A DNA stretch of 64,000 bases, taken from assembly GCF_020886695.1 (NCBI RefSeq), contig NZ_AP024485.1, positions 1,063,001 through 1,127,000 of the forward strand, read 5' to 3'. Source of the DNA: Pseudodesulfovibrio sediminis. Its GTDB lineage: Bacteria; Desulfobacterota; Desulfovibrionia; Desulfovibrionales; Desulfovibrionaceae. Positions 57,166 through 64,000 of the stretch are shown in pieces; positions within the stretch are counted from its first letter, which is position 1; the number at the start of each line of letters is the position of its first letter. The notes below the pieces were generated by a model that was not told the origin of the DNA, did not search any database, and saw nothing but the letters and a program-made list of their open reading frames with translations. Made by a program: the position numbers and the translations under genes.

Positions 57166-58995
57166 CTAGTTATCCAGATAGATAAAGCGCTTGATTTTCT
57201 GGGTAGGGGTTTTCTCGAACGGTTCGACCTGTTCGATAACCCGGATGATTTTGGCGAATGTGGAAACCTGGCTGTTCACCTTCTGCCGGATGTCCTCCAG
57301 TATTTCCTGCACCTTGACCCTTACTTCAGACTCGATCAGTTTTTTGGAAGAGAACAACTCATCCAGGGTTTCATAGTTGAGATGGATGCGGGCCACCACT
57401 TGTCCGTTGCGCTCGTACACCATGGATTCAAGCACATGGTCACAGGTGTTAATGATGGACTCCACCTCTTCAGGATAGATATTCTCACCACTGGGACCGA
57501 TGATCACATTCTTGAGCCGTCCCTTGAGGAAAAGGCAGCCATCCACGATCTTGCCGAGATCGCCGGTCTTGAGCCAGCCGTCTTCGGTGAAGGTTTCCGC
57601 CGTATCCATGGGAGCCTTGTAATACTCCAGCATGATATTATCACCCTTTGCCAGCACTTCGCCCTCGCCCGTTTCCGGGTCCGGGTTATCTATCTTGATA
57701 TGCACCCCGGGAATCTCCGGTCCGATACCACGCAAGGTTTGTTTACCCGGCTCGGTTCCGGCCAGAAGCGGAGCAGCTTCGGTCATGCCGTACCCGAGAG
57801 CATAGGGGAAATTGGCGTCCGTAAGGAACGATTCCACATCCGGGGCCAAAGGAGCGCCACCGATACACAGACACCGCAGCTCGCCACCAAAGGCCTCGAT
57901 AAGCTTGGAGCCGGCCACCTGCGAGAGCTTGCGACGGGTCAGCCCGATTTTCATCAGTCCCCGTGTCATGTTCGACGAATTGAGCTTGCGCTTGATCCGA
58001 TTCTTGTAAATTTTCTCGATGATAAGCGGTACCACATTCATGATAGTGGGCTTGATCTCCTGCATGGCTGGCAGCAACGTCCTCGGAGTCGGCGGTTTCT
58101 CAAGGTAATACACGGAACTGCCGCAATGGGTCGGAATAATGACGCCCAGCGAACACTCATAGGTATGTGCCATTGGGAGAACGGAGATGAAACGGTCCGT
58201 TTTGAGAACAGGGATGGCCCTGATACCGTTCTTGCAGTTGGACACCAGGTTCTTGTGGGTCAGCACCACGCCCTTGGAGTGCCCGGTTGTGCCGGACGTA
58301 TACAGGATGGCGGCCACACTTTCCTCGGTCAGCTCAAAGCTCTTGTCACCCTTGCGATCAATGAACTTGCGCGCGGAATCACTGAGTTTATCCACCTGCT
58401 TTCTGGCCGTATCGCTGATCTTGTCCACTTTCTCCCGAGCCAGATCGCTGAGCTTTTCACGAGCGGCCTCACTGAACTGCTCCATGCGCCCCTTTGCCGC
58501 CTCGCCCAATTGCTCGAAACGGGCCCTGGCATGTTCAAGCGCCTCGGAATAGGGAGTCGCCGAACCTTCCTCGTTCTCAATGGAAAAATCGTTCATGACC
58601 ATGATGGTCTTGAGCTTGGGAAAGGCGTCGTCATCCCCTTCGACCTTATGAAGGTATCGCTTGGACGAAACAACCAGCCTGGATTCGGAATGGCGCAGGA
58701 TGTGGTGCACGGCACTGGGATGAAATTCCTGAAGGATGGGAACGACGATGGCGCCCATGGTGGTGATGGCAAAATACGTGATTGCCCAGTTGGGCATGTT
58801 CTCACTGATGATGGCAACCTTGTCACCAGGCTTGACGCCCAATCCCTGAAAGACCGTTTGCAGATCACTGACAAGCTTGGCGTATTCCGCATACGTAATC
58901 TTTTCACCGCCCACAATGCCAAGGGCAATCCTGTCCGCATGCTTTTCGATGGACGTATCGAAAAGTTCTTTTAACGTAGTGACTTGGTCGCTCAC
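57166..58995 (-). CDS. fadD: long-chain fatty acid-CoA ligase (AMP-forming) with repeat insertion
   Basis: 609 residues from GTG 58995 (GGGAGG seven bases upstream). ANL-superfamily enzyme that activates fatty acids to acyl-AMP then acyl-CoA. P-loop-like LYTSGTTGHSKGVVLTH (about 231-247), ALGYGMTEAAPLLAG, GWLKTGDLGKIVDG and, near the end, the GRLKNVIIGPSGENIYPEEVE hinge and catalytic Lys region. Between the first subdomain and the P-loop is an insertion of five 11-residue repeats (158-212), unusual for the family. It starts opposite a region with no other gene, and the terminator at 57113 is shared with the cyclophilin. Confidence 0.9.
   Translation of the reverse strand: MSDQVTTLKELFDTSIEKHADRIALGIVGGEKITYAEYAKLVSDLQTVFQGLGVKPGDKVAIISENMPNWAITYFAITTMGAIVVPILQEFHPSAVHHILRHSESRLVVSSKRYLHKVEGDDDAFPKLKTIMVMNDFSIENEEGSATPYSEALEHARARFEQLGEAAKGRMEQFSEAAREKLSDLAREKVDKISDTARKQVDKLSDSARKFIDRKGDKSFELTEESVAAILYTSGTTGHSKGVVLTHKNLVSNCKNGIRAIPVLKTDRFISVLPMAHTYECSLGVIIPTHCGSSVYYLEKPPTPRTLLPAMQEIKPTIMNVVPLIIEKIYKNRIKRKLNSSNMTRGLMKIGLTRRKLSQVAGSKLIEAFGGELRCLCIGGAPLAPDVESFLTDANFPYALGYGMTEAAPLLAGTEPGKQTLRGIGPEIPGVHIKIDNPDPETGEGEVLAKGDNIMLEYYKAPMDTAETFTEDGWLKTGDLGKIVDGCLFLKGRLKNVIIGPSGENIYPEEVESIINTCDHVLESMVYERNGQVVARIHLNYETLDELFSSKKLIESEVRVKVQEILEDIRQKVNSQVSTFAKIIRVIEQVEPFEKTPTQKIKRFIYLDN
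58360..58524 (-). repeat. five tandem 11-residue amphipathic repeats inside the acyl-CoA synthetase
   Basis: Residues 158-212 of the acyl-CoA ligase read as ARFEQLGEAAK, GRMEQFSEAAR, EKLSDLAREKV, DKISDTARKQV and DKLSDSARKFI. Each unit keeps hydrophobic residues at the third and sixth or so positions and charged residues elsewhere. An 11-residue periodicity of this sort is found in apolipoprotein- and synuclein-type membrane-binding helices. Confidence 0.8.
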
Positions 58996-59152
58996 ACACC
59001 CTCCCAGATGATAACGCACGATAGAAAAGCGCACCCCCCGTGCGCCCGTCAGGAATACCACGTTATAGAAACGGGTCAAGCATGTGATTTCGGAAACAGG
59101 TGGTTGGAAAACACCCTCGACCTACGCCACCGAACTCCGCTGATATGCAGGA

Positions 59153-59842
59153 TTATTTCAGGGCTTCTTCCACCGCTGTCACGGCATGAATCCTACAGGT
59201 ATCCAGTGTGGGGACATCCGTATCTCCCGGTCGAACCAACAAGCCGATCTCGGTGCAGCCGAGGATGACGGCCTGCGCGCCTTGTGCGGCCATGGCATCA
59301 AGGATGCGTAGGTATTCCGTGCGGGAACAGCTACACAACTCGCCCTTGCAGAGTTCATCGAAGATTACCCGGTCCACCAGTTTACGGTCCTCGGCTCCGG
59401 GCACGATGACTTCAAGCCCCTGCTCCTCCAACCGTTGAGTATAAAAATCGTCTTCCATGGTGAAGATGGTACCGAGCAGACCGACCTTGGCATACCCCTC
59501 TGTCCTGGCCACCTGTGCCGTGGCATCGGCGATATGCACCACCGGAACAGACACCGCGTCCGCAATCTGCGGAGCAACCTTGTGCATGGTGTTGGTGCCA
59601 ATGACGATCATGTCCGCGCCCCCCTGCTCCAGAGTCCGGGCGGCATCGGCCAGATGGGCGGCTACAGCGTCCCAGTCCTCGTCGACCATGAAATCGCGCA
59701 ACACCTGAAAATCAACACTGAACAGGAGAATCCTGGCTGAATGCAGCCCGCCGAGGCGCTCTTTGACCGCCTGATTCATCACCTGATAATAACCAACAGT
59801 GGATTCCCAGCTCATGCCGCCAAGCAAACCGATGGTCTTCAT
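59153..59842 (-). CDS. aspartate/glutamate racemase family protein (YgeA-like)
   Basis: 229 residues. Start MKTIGLLGGMSWESTVGYYQVMNQAV is typical of this subgroup. The first catalytic position sits in IGTNTMHKV, where Thr replaces Cys, as in the YgeA-type broad-specificity racemases; the second is VILGCTEIGLLV with Cys. Pyridoxal-independent racemisation of amino acids is expected. It sits next to azlD and azlC (nine bases), which export branched-chain amino acids, so the three probably form an operon handling amino acids or D-amino acids. Confidence 0.9.
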   Translation of the reverse strand: MKTIGLLGGMSWESTVGYYQVMNQAVKERLGGLHSARILLFSVDFQVLRDFMVDEDWDAVAAHLADAARTLEQGGADMIVIGTNTMHKVAPQIADAVSVPVVHIADATAQVARTEGYAKVGLLGTIFTMEDDFYTQRLEEQGLEVIVPGAEDRKLVDRVIFDELCKGELCSCSRTEYLRILDAMAAQGAQAVILGCTEIGLLVRPGDTDVPTLDTCRIHAVTAVEEALK

Positions 59843-59851
59843 GTCCGCTCC

Positions 59852-60178
59852 TTACCCAAAGAAATACCGTCCAGCCGCAACCAGCCCCATACCAAGTGCC
59901 ACAGTGCCAAAGAACGAGCGGATGCGCCAGGCCAGTAAAAAAGCCGGGATGGCTGCCCACAGGAAATAATTCTCCGACGAAAAATTGAAGGCTGCATCCT
60001 TGAGCAGCAGAGACGGAAAAAGCATGGCCGACAACACGGCCACCGGCACAAAGGAGAGCCAACGGATGACCGGCTCGGGCAACCGCTTCGAAGCCAACGC
60101 CACAAGGGGGAGCATGCGGGGAATATAGGTCACGGCCAGCATGCCGAGGATGGTGAGAAAAATTATTTCCTGGCCCAT
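59852..60178 (-). CDS. azlD: AzlD-type branched-chain amino acid export subunit
   Basis: 108 residues from ATG 60178 (GGAGTGGAAAC). A four-helix membrane protein starting MGQEIIFLTILGMLAVTYIPRMLPLV, with the AzlD pattern YIPRMLPL. It acts with AzlC as the small subunit of the azaleucine/branched-chain amino acid exporter. The start lies 15 bases inside the end of azlC, so translation is coupled. Confidence 0.9.
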   Translation of the reverse strand: MGQEIIFLTILGMLAVTYIPRMLPLVALASKRLPEPVIRWLSFVPVAVLSAMLFPSLLLKDAAFNFSSENYFLWAAIPAFLLAWRIRSFFGTVALGMGLVAAGRYFFG

Positions 60179-60873
60179 GTTTCCACTCCTGCACCAAAGG
60201 TTGCGCCGACCACGGTGGCGATGATCACACTCCATTGATCGGCCCCGGCCTGCACGAGCGCGATGGAGACGAATCCGGTGAATCCGGCCACAAGAATATG
60301 CAGCTTGTTCTTGGTCTGCATGACCAACAGGGCGATGAACATGGCCGGAAGCGCGTAGTCAATGCCCAGTGGCTCCACGTCGGGGATGGATGAACCCGCC
60401 ATGAACCCTGCAAAGGAAGCCACGGCCCACGAGGCCTGCGCAATATAGTTGATGCCGAAACAGGTGGTCTTGTTCAGGTCGCCACGGGCAAACCGCGTCG
60501 AATGAACGGCAAAGGATTCGTCCGTGACCTGATAGGCAAACAGCGCAAGTTCCCACTTTTTCCATGTCTTGAGATTGGGAGCCAGAGACGCGCTCATGAG
60601 CAGATGACGCAGATTGACCACAAAGGTGGTGGCAATGATCGAGAGCGGGCTGACACCGACAGCGAACAACGCCACTGCGATAAGCTGGGCCGATCCGGCA
60701 TAGACCAGAATCGACATGAGCACGGTGTTGAGCATGGAAAGCCCGGCCTGTTGAGCCAGAACGCCATAGGCCGCGCCCACGGGCAGGTACCCCATGACAA
60801 TGGGCGCAACCTGTTTGAATGCGGACAACATGGGGGAGGCGGCTTCATCGCCTGTGAGCACATTGGAGGTCAT
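60163..60873 (-). CDS. azlC: AzlC-type branched-chain amino acid export subunit
   Basis: 236 residues from ATG 60873 (AAAGAG upstream; the in-frame ATG 60906 is weaker). Large subunit with about seven helices: FKQVAPIVMGYLPVGAAYGVLA, SMLNTVLMSILVYAGSAQLIAVAL, VVNLRHLLMSASLAP. These are AzlC signatures. It is first of azlC-azlD-racemase, divergent from the MocR regulator, with shared operator repeats at 60950-61003. Confidence 0.93.
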   Translation of the reverse strand: MTSNVLTGDEAASPMLSAFKQVAPIVMGYLPVGAAYGVLAQQAGLSMLNTVLMSILVYAGSAQLIAVALFAVGVSPLSIIATTFVVNLRHLLMSASLAPNLKTWKKWELALFAYQVTDESFAVHSTRFARGDLNKTTCFGINYIAQASWAVASFAGFMAGSSIPDVEPLGIDYALPAMFIALLVMQTKNKLHILVAGFTGFVSIALVQAGADQWSVIIATVVGATFGAGVETWARK

Positions 60874-60949
60874 GATAGTTTTCTCTTTGAGCGGTAGTCG
60901 GGTCATGGCCCGGTTAATCTGATCAATCCATATCTTGCAGTAAAGCGGA

Positions 60950-61003
60950 AAAACTGTAATCGGTACAGATACAGTTTTCATTTTTTTGAAGCATAACAGT
61001 TTT
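60950..61003. promoter_or_regulatory. ACAGTTTT repeats: likely MocR operator for azlCD
   Basis: AAAACTGT (60950-60957), ACAGTTTT (60971-60978) and ACAGTTTT (60996-61003) lie in the 144-base gap between divergent azlC and the MocR gene. The first two form an inverted repeat with 13 bases between; the last two are direct repeats 25 bases apart. MocR/GabR proteins commonly bind direct repeats beside their own gene. Confidence 0.6.
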
Positions 61004-61017
61004 TTCCGAGGAATAGG

Positions 61018-62439
61018 ATGATGGAGACCTACCGCTATCAGACCGTTGAAAAGCACATCATGACCATGATCCGGTCCGGCGCCTTGAGCCTTGGCAGCAA
61101 ACTGCCGTCACTGCGCGCACTGGCCAACAACCTCGGTGTGTCCATCTCAACGGTGAATCAGGCGTACATGGAGCTTGAACGCAAGGCGATCATCGAATCC
61201 CGCCCCCGGTCCGGCTTTTTTGTCTGCCAAAAGTCCACCCGCCTGCCGCGCACCGAGACCGCGCCCACGCCCATGGAACAACCGCGCCCGGTAACCCGCA
61301 TCGGCCTCATCCAGACCGTGCTGGAGTCCGTGGGTGCCGAAGACAGGGTCGCCCTGGATGTGGTAGCCCCGGGCCAGGATCTTTTCCCGCTCAAGGAGCT
61401 GGGTCGCATAACGGCCTCCATGGTCCGCTCCGAACCGGCCCGCGCCATGGGTTATGCCCCCATCCCCGGAGACTCTCGGCTCATCCATCAAATCGCCTAC
61501 CGATCCATGGAACTGGGCATACCCGTAAGTCAGAACGACCCGCTCATCACTGCCGGGTGCATGGAGGCCCTCTACCTCTCTCTCCGGTCCGTGTGCCGCC
61601 GTGGCGATACAGTGCTAATCCAATCCCCCACCTATTATTGTTTCCTGCAACTGTTGGAAACGCTGGGTTTGAGAACAATAGAAGTGCCATCCGACCCTGA
61701 ACACGGCGTGACCCCCGCCCGTTTGGACCACGCCCTGCGCACCTTTGATGTGGCGGCCTGTGTCCTCGCTCCCAACTTCAACAACCCGGATTCCAGCCTG
61801 ACGCATGATAATGCCAAACAGGAGATCGTAACCATGCTGGCCGATCGGGATATCCCGCTCATTGAGGACGATGTCTCCACAGACCTCCACTTCGCTCCCA
61901 AACGACCGGGAACATACAAGCAGTTCGACAAAAAAGGGCTGGTTCTGCTTTGTTCTTCCTTCTCAAAGAGCATAGCGCCCGGATACCGGGTGGGCTGGAT
62001 GCTGCCAGGCAGATTCCGGCAGAAAGCGCTTGAGATCAAGGCCACCACCAATGTCTCCACATCGGCTCCGGCACAGATGGCCATTGCCGAATTCCTGCGC
62101 CAGGGGCGCATGGAACGTCACCTGAAAAAACTGCGGACCGCCCTTGAGCACCAGATGGACACCATGCAACTCCACCTCGGCCGATTTTTCCCGGAGGGCA
62201 CCAAGGTCACGCATCCGACCGGCGGCGCCGTGCTCTGGCTGGAGTTGCCCAAAACAGTGGATGCCGTGGAGCTGTTCTTCCAGGCCCGGGCCAAGAATAT
62301 CGGTATCGCCCCCGGAGCCATCTTCTCCACCCAGGATAAATTCTCCAATTACATCCGGCTGACGTACGGCTCACCGTGGACCGACGAGGTAGAGAAAGGC
62401 GTGCGCACACTGGGCACTCTCGCTCATGGACTCTGCTGA
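61018..62439 (+). CDS. MocR-family (GntR HTH + aminotransferase fold) regulator
   Basis: 473 residues. N-terminal winged helix (METYRYQTVEKHIMTMIRSGALSLGSKLPSLRALANNLGVSISTVNQAYMELERKAIIESRPRSG form), then a class I aminotransferase-like domain with ITAGCMEALYLSLRSV, LAPNFNNPDSSL, IPLIEDDVSTDL and the PLP lysine in LCSSFSKSIAPGYRVGW. It is divergent from azlC and likely controls azlCD and itself in response to an amino acid or aldimine. ATG 61018 is followed by a second ATG; GAGG is upstream. Confidence 0.9.
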   Translation: MMETYRYQTVEKHIMTMIRSGALSLGSKLPSLRALANNLGVSISTVNQAYMELERKAIIESRPRSGFFVCQKSTRLPRTETAPTPMEQPRPVTRIGLIQTVLESVGAEDRVALDVVAPGQDLFPLKELGRITASMVRSEPARAMGYAPIPGDSRLIHQIAYRSMELGIPVSQNDPLITAGCMEALYLSLRSVCRRGDTVLIQSPTYYCFLQLLETLGLRTIEVPSDPEHGVTPARLDHALRTFDVAACVLAPNFNNPDSSLTHDNAKQEIVTMLADRDIPLIEDDVSTDLHFAPKRPGTYKQFDKKGLVLLCSSFSKSIAPGYRVGWMLPGRFRQKALEIKATTNVSTSAPAQMAIAEFLRQGRMERHLKKLRTALEHQMDTMQLHLGRFFPEGTKVTHPTGGAVLWLELPKTVDAVELFFQARAKNIGIAPGAIFSTQDKFSNYIRLTYGSPWTDEVEKGVRTLGTLAHGLC

Positions 62440-62499
62440 TCTTTTTGACTTTACCTTAGAGAAAGACAGGCGTAGTTTTCCGCTTCTGAGAGAAACACC

Positions 62500-63411
62500 A
62501 TGCCTGAAATCGACCAGAAACAACGGACATACGGATTCATTGCCGCGCTGACAGCCTTTTTCCTGTGGGGGCTTCTGCCCATCTACTGGAAGTCGCTTCT
62601 CGTGGTGAACCCTTTTGAGATACTCTGTCACCGCATTGTCTGGTCATTGGCCTTCATCGCCGTTGTCCTGACCTTCATGAAAGGCTGGAGCGCGGCAATC
62701 GCGCCCATGAAGTCGGCAAAAAGCCTGGGCATTCTCATCCTGAGCAGTCTCATGATCGGCACCAACTGGCTGCTGTATATCTGGGCTGTGAACACCAACC
62801 ATGTTCTGGAGACGAGCCTCGGCTATTACATCAACCCGCTGGTCAACGTGCTGCTCGGCTTCCTCTTTTTCAAGGAACGCCTCAAGCCACTGCAACTGGT
62901 CGCTATCGGACTGGCCGCTCTCGGTGTGGTCAACTCCGTGATCAGTTACGGCGAGCTGCCCTGGATATCCCTGGTCCTTGCTGTCAGCTTCGGCTTTTAC
63001 GGGCTGCTGCGCAAGATTGCCGCCGTGGAGTCCCTGCCCGGCCTCTTTTTCGAGACACTGGTCCTCGCTCCCATCGCCCTGGGCTATATTATCAAGCTGC
63101 AAATGGAAGGGAGTTCGGCACTCTTCACGGTGTCGCCGCATATCGACTTCCTGCTCATCGGGGCCGGTGCCGCCACATCCATTCCGCTTATCGGCTTCGC
63201 CTATGGCGCACGCCGCCTGCAGCTCACCACTCTGGGGTTGCTGCAATACCTCGCGCCAACCATCGCCTTTTGTCTCGGGGTCTTCGTCTATCACGAGCCT
63301 TTCTCGGTCAGCCATCTGATCACCTTTGCCCTGATCTGGACAGGACTGGCCGTCTACACGGCCGATTCCCTGTGGACCATGCGCAAACACCGACGCCACA
63401 CCTCCAGCTGA
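62500..63411 (+). CDS. rarD: RarD-type EamA transporter
   Basis: 303-residue membrane protein with ten helices. RarD signatures include GFIAALTAFFLWGLLPIYWKSL, EILCHRIVWSL, WAVNTNHVLETSLGYYINPLVNVLLGFLFFKERLKP and LQYLAPTIAFCLGVFVYHEPF. Members of the drug/metabolite transporter superfamily; chloramphenicol sensitivity was described for the E. coli homologue, but the natural substrate is unknown. Single gene; the arsR promoter begins 28 bases after its stop. Confidence 0.93.
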   Translation: MPEIDQKQRTYGFIAALTAFFLWGLLPIYWKSLLVVNPFEILCHRIVWSLAFIAVVLTFMKGWSAAIAPMKSAKSLGILILSSLMIGTNWLLYIWAVNTNHVLETSLGYYINPLVNVLLGFLFFKERLKPLQLVAIGLAALGVVNSVISYGELPWISLVLAVSFGFYGLLRKIAAVESLPGLFFETLVLAPIALGYIIKLQMEGSSALFTVSPHIDFLLIGAGAATSIPLIGFAYGARRLQLTTLGLLQYLAPTIAFCLGVFVYHEPFSVSHLITFALIWTGLAVYTADSLWTMRKHRRHTSS

Positions 63412-63439
63412 TCCTTGCTCAAACCGCTCCTGCGTCGCA

Positions 63440-63479
63440 TTGACACAACTCAAATCATCGTTTATCGTCGATCAACGAT
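63440..63479 (+). promoter_or_regulatory. arsR promoter with overlapping inverted repeat
   Basis: TTGACA (63440-63445), 17 bases, TATCGT (63463-63468). The inverted repeat ATCGTT (63457-63462) / AACGAT (63474-63479) overlaps the -10 element, as expected for autorepression by an ArsR dimer. Confidence 0.65.
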
Positions 63480-63504
63480 TAATACATCATGGAGCTTCTC
63501 ATCA

Positions 63505-63822
63505 ATGCACCAGCCAATAAAACCGCTTGACGAAACGTTTCTGGCGGATATCTGCAAGGCCTTATCCCATCCCGCACGCATCCGCATCCTCAAGCACCTC
63601 CTGGCTGAGGAAGGATGTATCTGTGGCCGCATCGTGGAGATCATGCCTCTGGCGCAGTCCACAGTCAGCCAGCATCTGAAGATCCTCAAGGAGACCGGAC
63701 TGGTGCGTGGAGAAGTGGATGGACCGAAGACATGCTATTGCGTTGACCGGAAAAAACTCGCAAAATTCAACGGCCTCATGGAAAACCTGCTGGCCGATAC
63801 CGATGCACAGGAAGTCGCATGA
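63505..63822 (+). CDS. arsR: ArsR-family transcriptional regulator
   Basis: 105 residues from ATG 63505 (GGAG 10 bases upstream). Winged helix ICKALSHPARIRILKHLLAEEGCICGRIVEIMPLAQSTVSQHLKILKETGLVRG. ArsR-type Cys positions: CICG in the helix region (a C-X-C pair) plus TCYCVDRK. These could bind arsenite, another thiophilic metal or a cofactor. The palindrome overlapping the -10 suggests autoregulation. It overlaps the next gene by ATGA, so the two are translationally coupled. ArsR regulators have been noted beside hgcA-type genes in deltaproteobacteria. Confidence 0.9.
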   Translation: MHQPIKPLDETFLADICKALSHPARIRILKHLLAEEGCICGRIVEIMPLAQSTVSQHLKILKETGLVRGEVDGPKTCYCVDRKKLAKFNGLMENLLADTDAQEVA

Positions 63823-64000
63823 ACGATTTTAAAACCCTCAAGGAACTCAATCTCGAACCACTGGAGATAATGGCTCCGGCCTTTCCTCCAGACCCGGCGG
63901 AAGACGACGCACCCTGTTGAGGACCTAAACCTGACCCCCGTGCCGGGGTCCACGAAAAACCCGGATATTCCATGGAGCCGTATGTCGACGGATTCGTTGA
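63819..64000 (+). CDS. 5' part of probable selenoprotein, HgcA-like, with in-frame UGA (Sec34); runs off right edge
   Basis: ATG 63819 overlaps the arsR stop (ATGA). The frame codes 33 residues ending ...DDAPC, then UGA at 63918-63920, then stays open to the window end: GPKPDPRAGVHEKPGYSMEPYVDGFV. The tail resembles the N-terminus of HgcA-like corrinoid proteins, where I recall a Cys-Cys-Gly-Pro followed by EKPGY and PFV-x-x-F motifs; here the second Cys is UGA. A hairpin at bacterial SECIS distance follows. If UGA is read as stop, this would be a 33-residue peptide and a separate gene from ATG 63972 with no ribosome binding site, which is less likely. HgcA identity rests on about 25 residues and context. 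Confidence 0.6.
63918..63951 (+). promoter_or_regulatory. candidate bacterial SECIS element after UGA
   Basis: After UGA (63918-63920), GACCCC (63933-63938) pairs perfectly with GGGGTC (63945-63950) around the loop CGTGCC (63939-63944). The loop starts 18 bases after the UGA and contains G and U, matching the spacing and loop requirements of SelB-recognised bSECIS elements. No bulged U is visible. Confidence 0.55.

Noticed and set aside
57151-58974. A 607-residue plus-strand frame opposite the acyl-CoA synthetase
   Set aside because: It has no motif, its start is inside the bidirectional terminator area, and the opposite strand encodes a canonical ligase.
63972-64000. A separate gene starting at ATG 63972
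   Set aside because: It is in the same frame as the codons before the UGA at 63918, has no ribosome binding site, and the text before it (EKPGYS) looks like part of the same protein.

Overview
The window looks like a chromosome segment of a sulfate-reducing deltaproteobacterium of the Desulfovibrio/Pseudodesulfovibrio group. The main evidence is at 0.7-20.9 kb: a hybrid sensor kinase and sigma-54 activator (LurS/LurR type), pyruvate:ferredoxin oxidoreductase, lactate permease, a GlcD/GlcF-type D-lactate dehydrogenase, phosphotransacetylase, acetate kinase and a LutC/LutB-type L-lactate dehydrogenase. This is the 'organic acid oxidation region' known from Desulfovibrio. A near-consensus sigma-54 promoter (6371-6387) and repeated TCAGAC half-sites lie upstream of por, so the two-component pair plausibly drives the lactate-to-acetate pathway. 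All identifications come from reading the sequence; no database search was run.

Layout. 0-0.4 kb: gene start and Dabb protein. 0.7-4.9 kb: lurSR. 4.9-6.0 kb: tag and a cytidine/guanine deaminase-like gene. 6.1-20.9 kb: lactate oxidation operon, with strong intercistronic hairpins. 21-26.3 kb: chemoreceptor, HU, RlpA, a periplasmic binding protein, aspartase. 26.4-31.4 kb: typA, then tungstate transporter wtpABC with a palindromic operator and an attenuator-like terminator between wtpA and wtpB. 31.4-36.9 kb: transporters, a ferredoxin-like protein and small conserved proteins. 37-40.8 kb: tungsten aldehyde:ferredoxin oxidoreductase, class II aldolase and CPBP protease in tandem. 40.9-45.6 kb: a candidate small RNA, a 51-residue rubredoxin with an odd CXC loop, ruvB, ruvA, ruvC, yebC, rlmE. 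45.6-50.8 kb: glycosyltransferases, tRNA-Ala(CGC) with a phage-tail gene remnant beside it, mntP and a radical SAM/SPASM protein. 50.9-57.1 kb: a thioredoxin fold lacking its cysteines, a large PAS/sigma-54 activator, a lone receiver, a GT4 glycosyltransferase and a periplasmic cyclophilin. 57.2-62.4 kb: an acyl-CoA synthetase with an 11-residue-repeat insertion, an Asp/Glu racemase, AzlCD and a divergent MocR regulator. 62.5-64 kb: RarD, ArsR and the start of a further gene.

The most notable observation is at the right edge. The gene after arsR starts at 63819 by ATGA overlap and has an in-frame UGA at codon 34, followed at bacterial SECIS distance by a stem-loop. The frame stays open to the window end and reads like the N-terminus of an HgcA-like (corrinoid, mercury-methylation-related) protein with a Cys-Sec pair. 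If correct, this is an ArsR-controlled selenoprotein.

Other themes are tungsten (uptake by WtpABC, use by the aldehyde oxidoreductase, and possibly a radical SAM maturase) and sigma-54 control (two enhancer-binding proteins). No CRISPR array, integrase or intact insertion sequence was seen.
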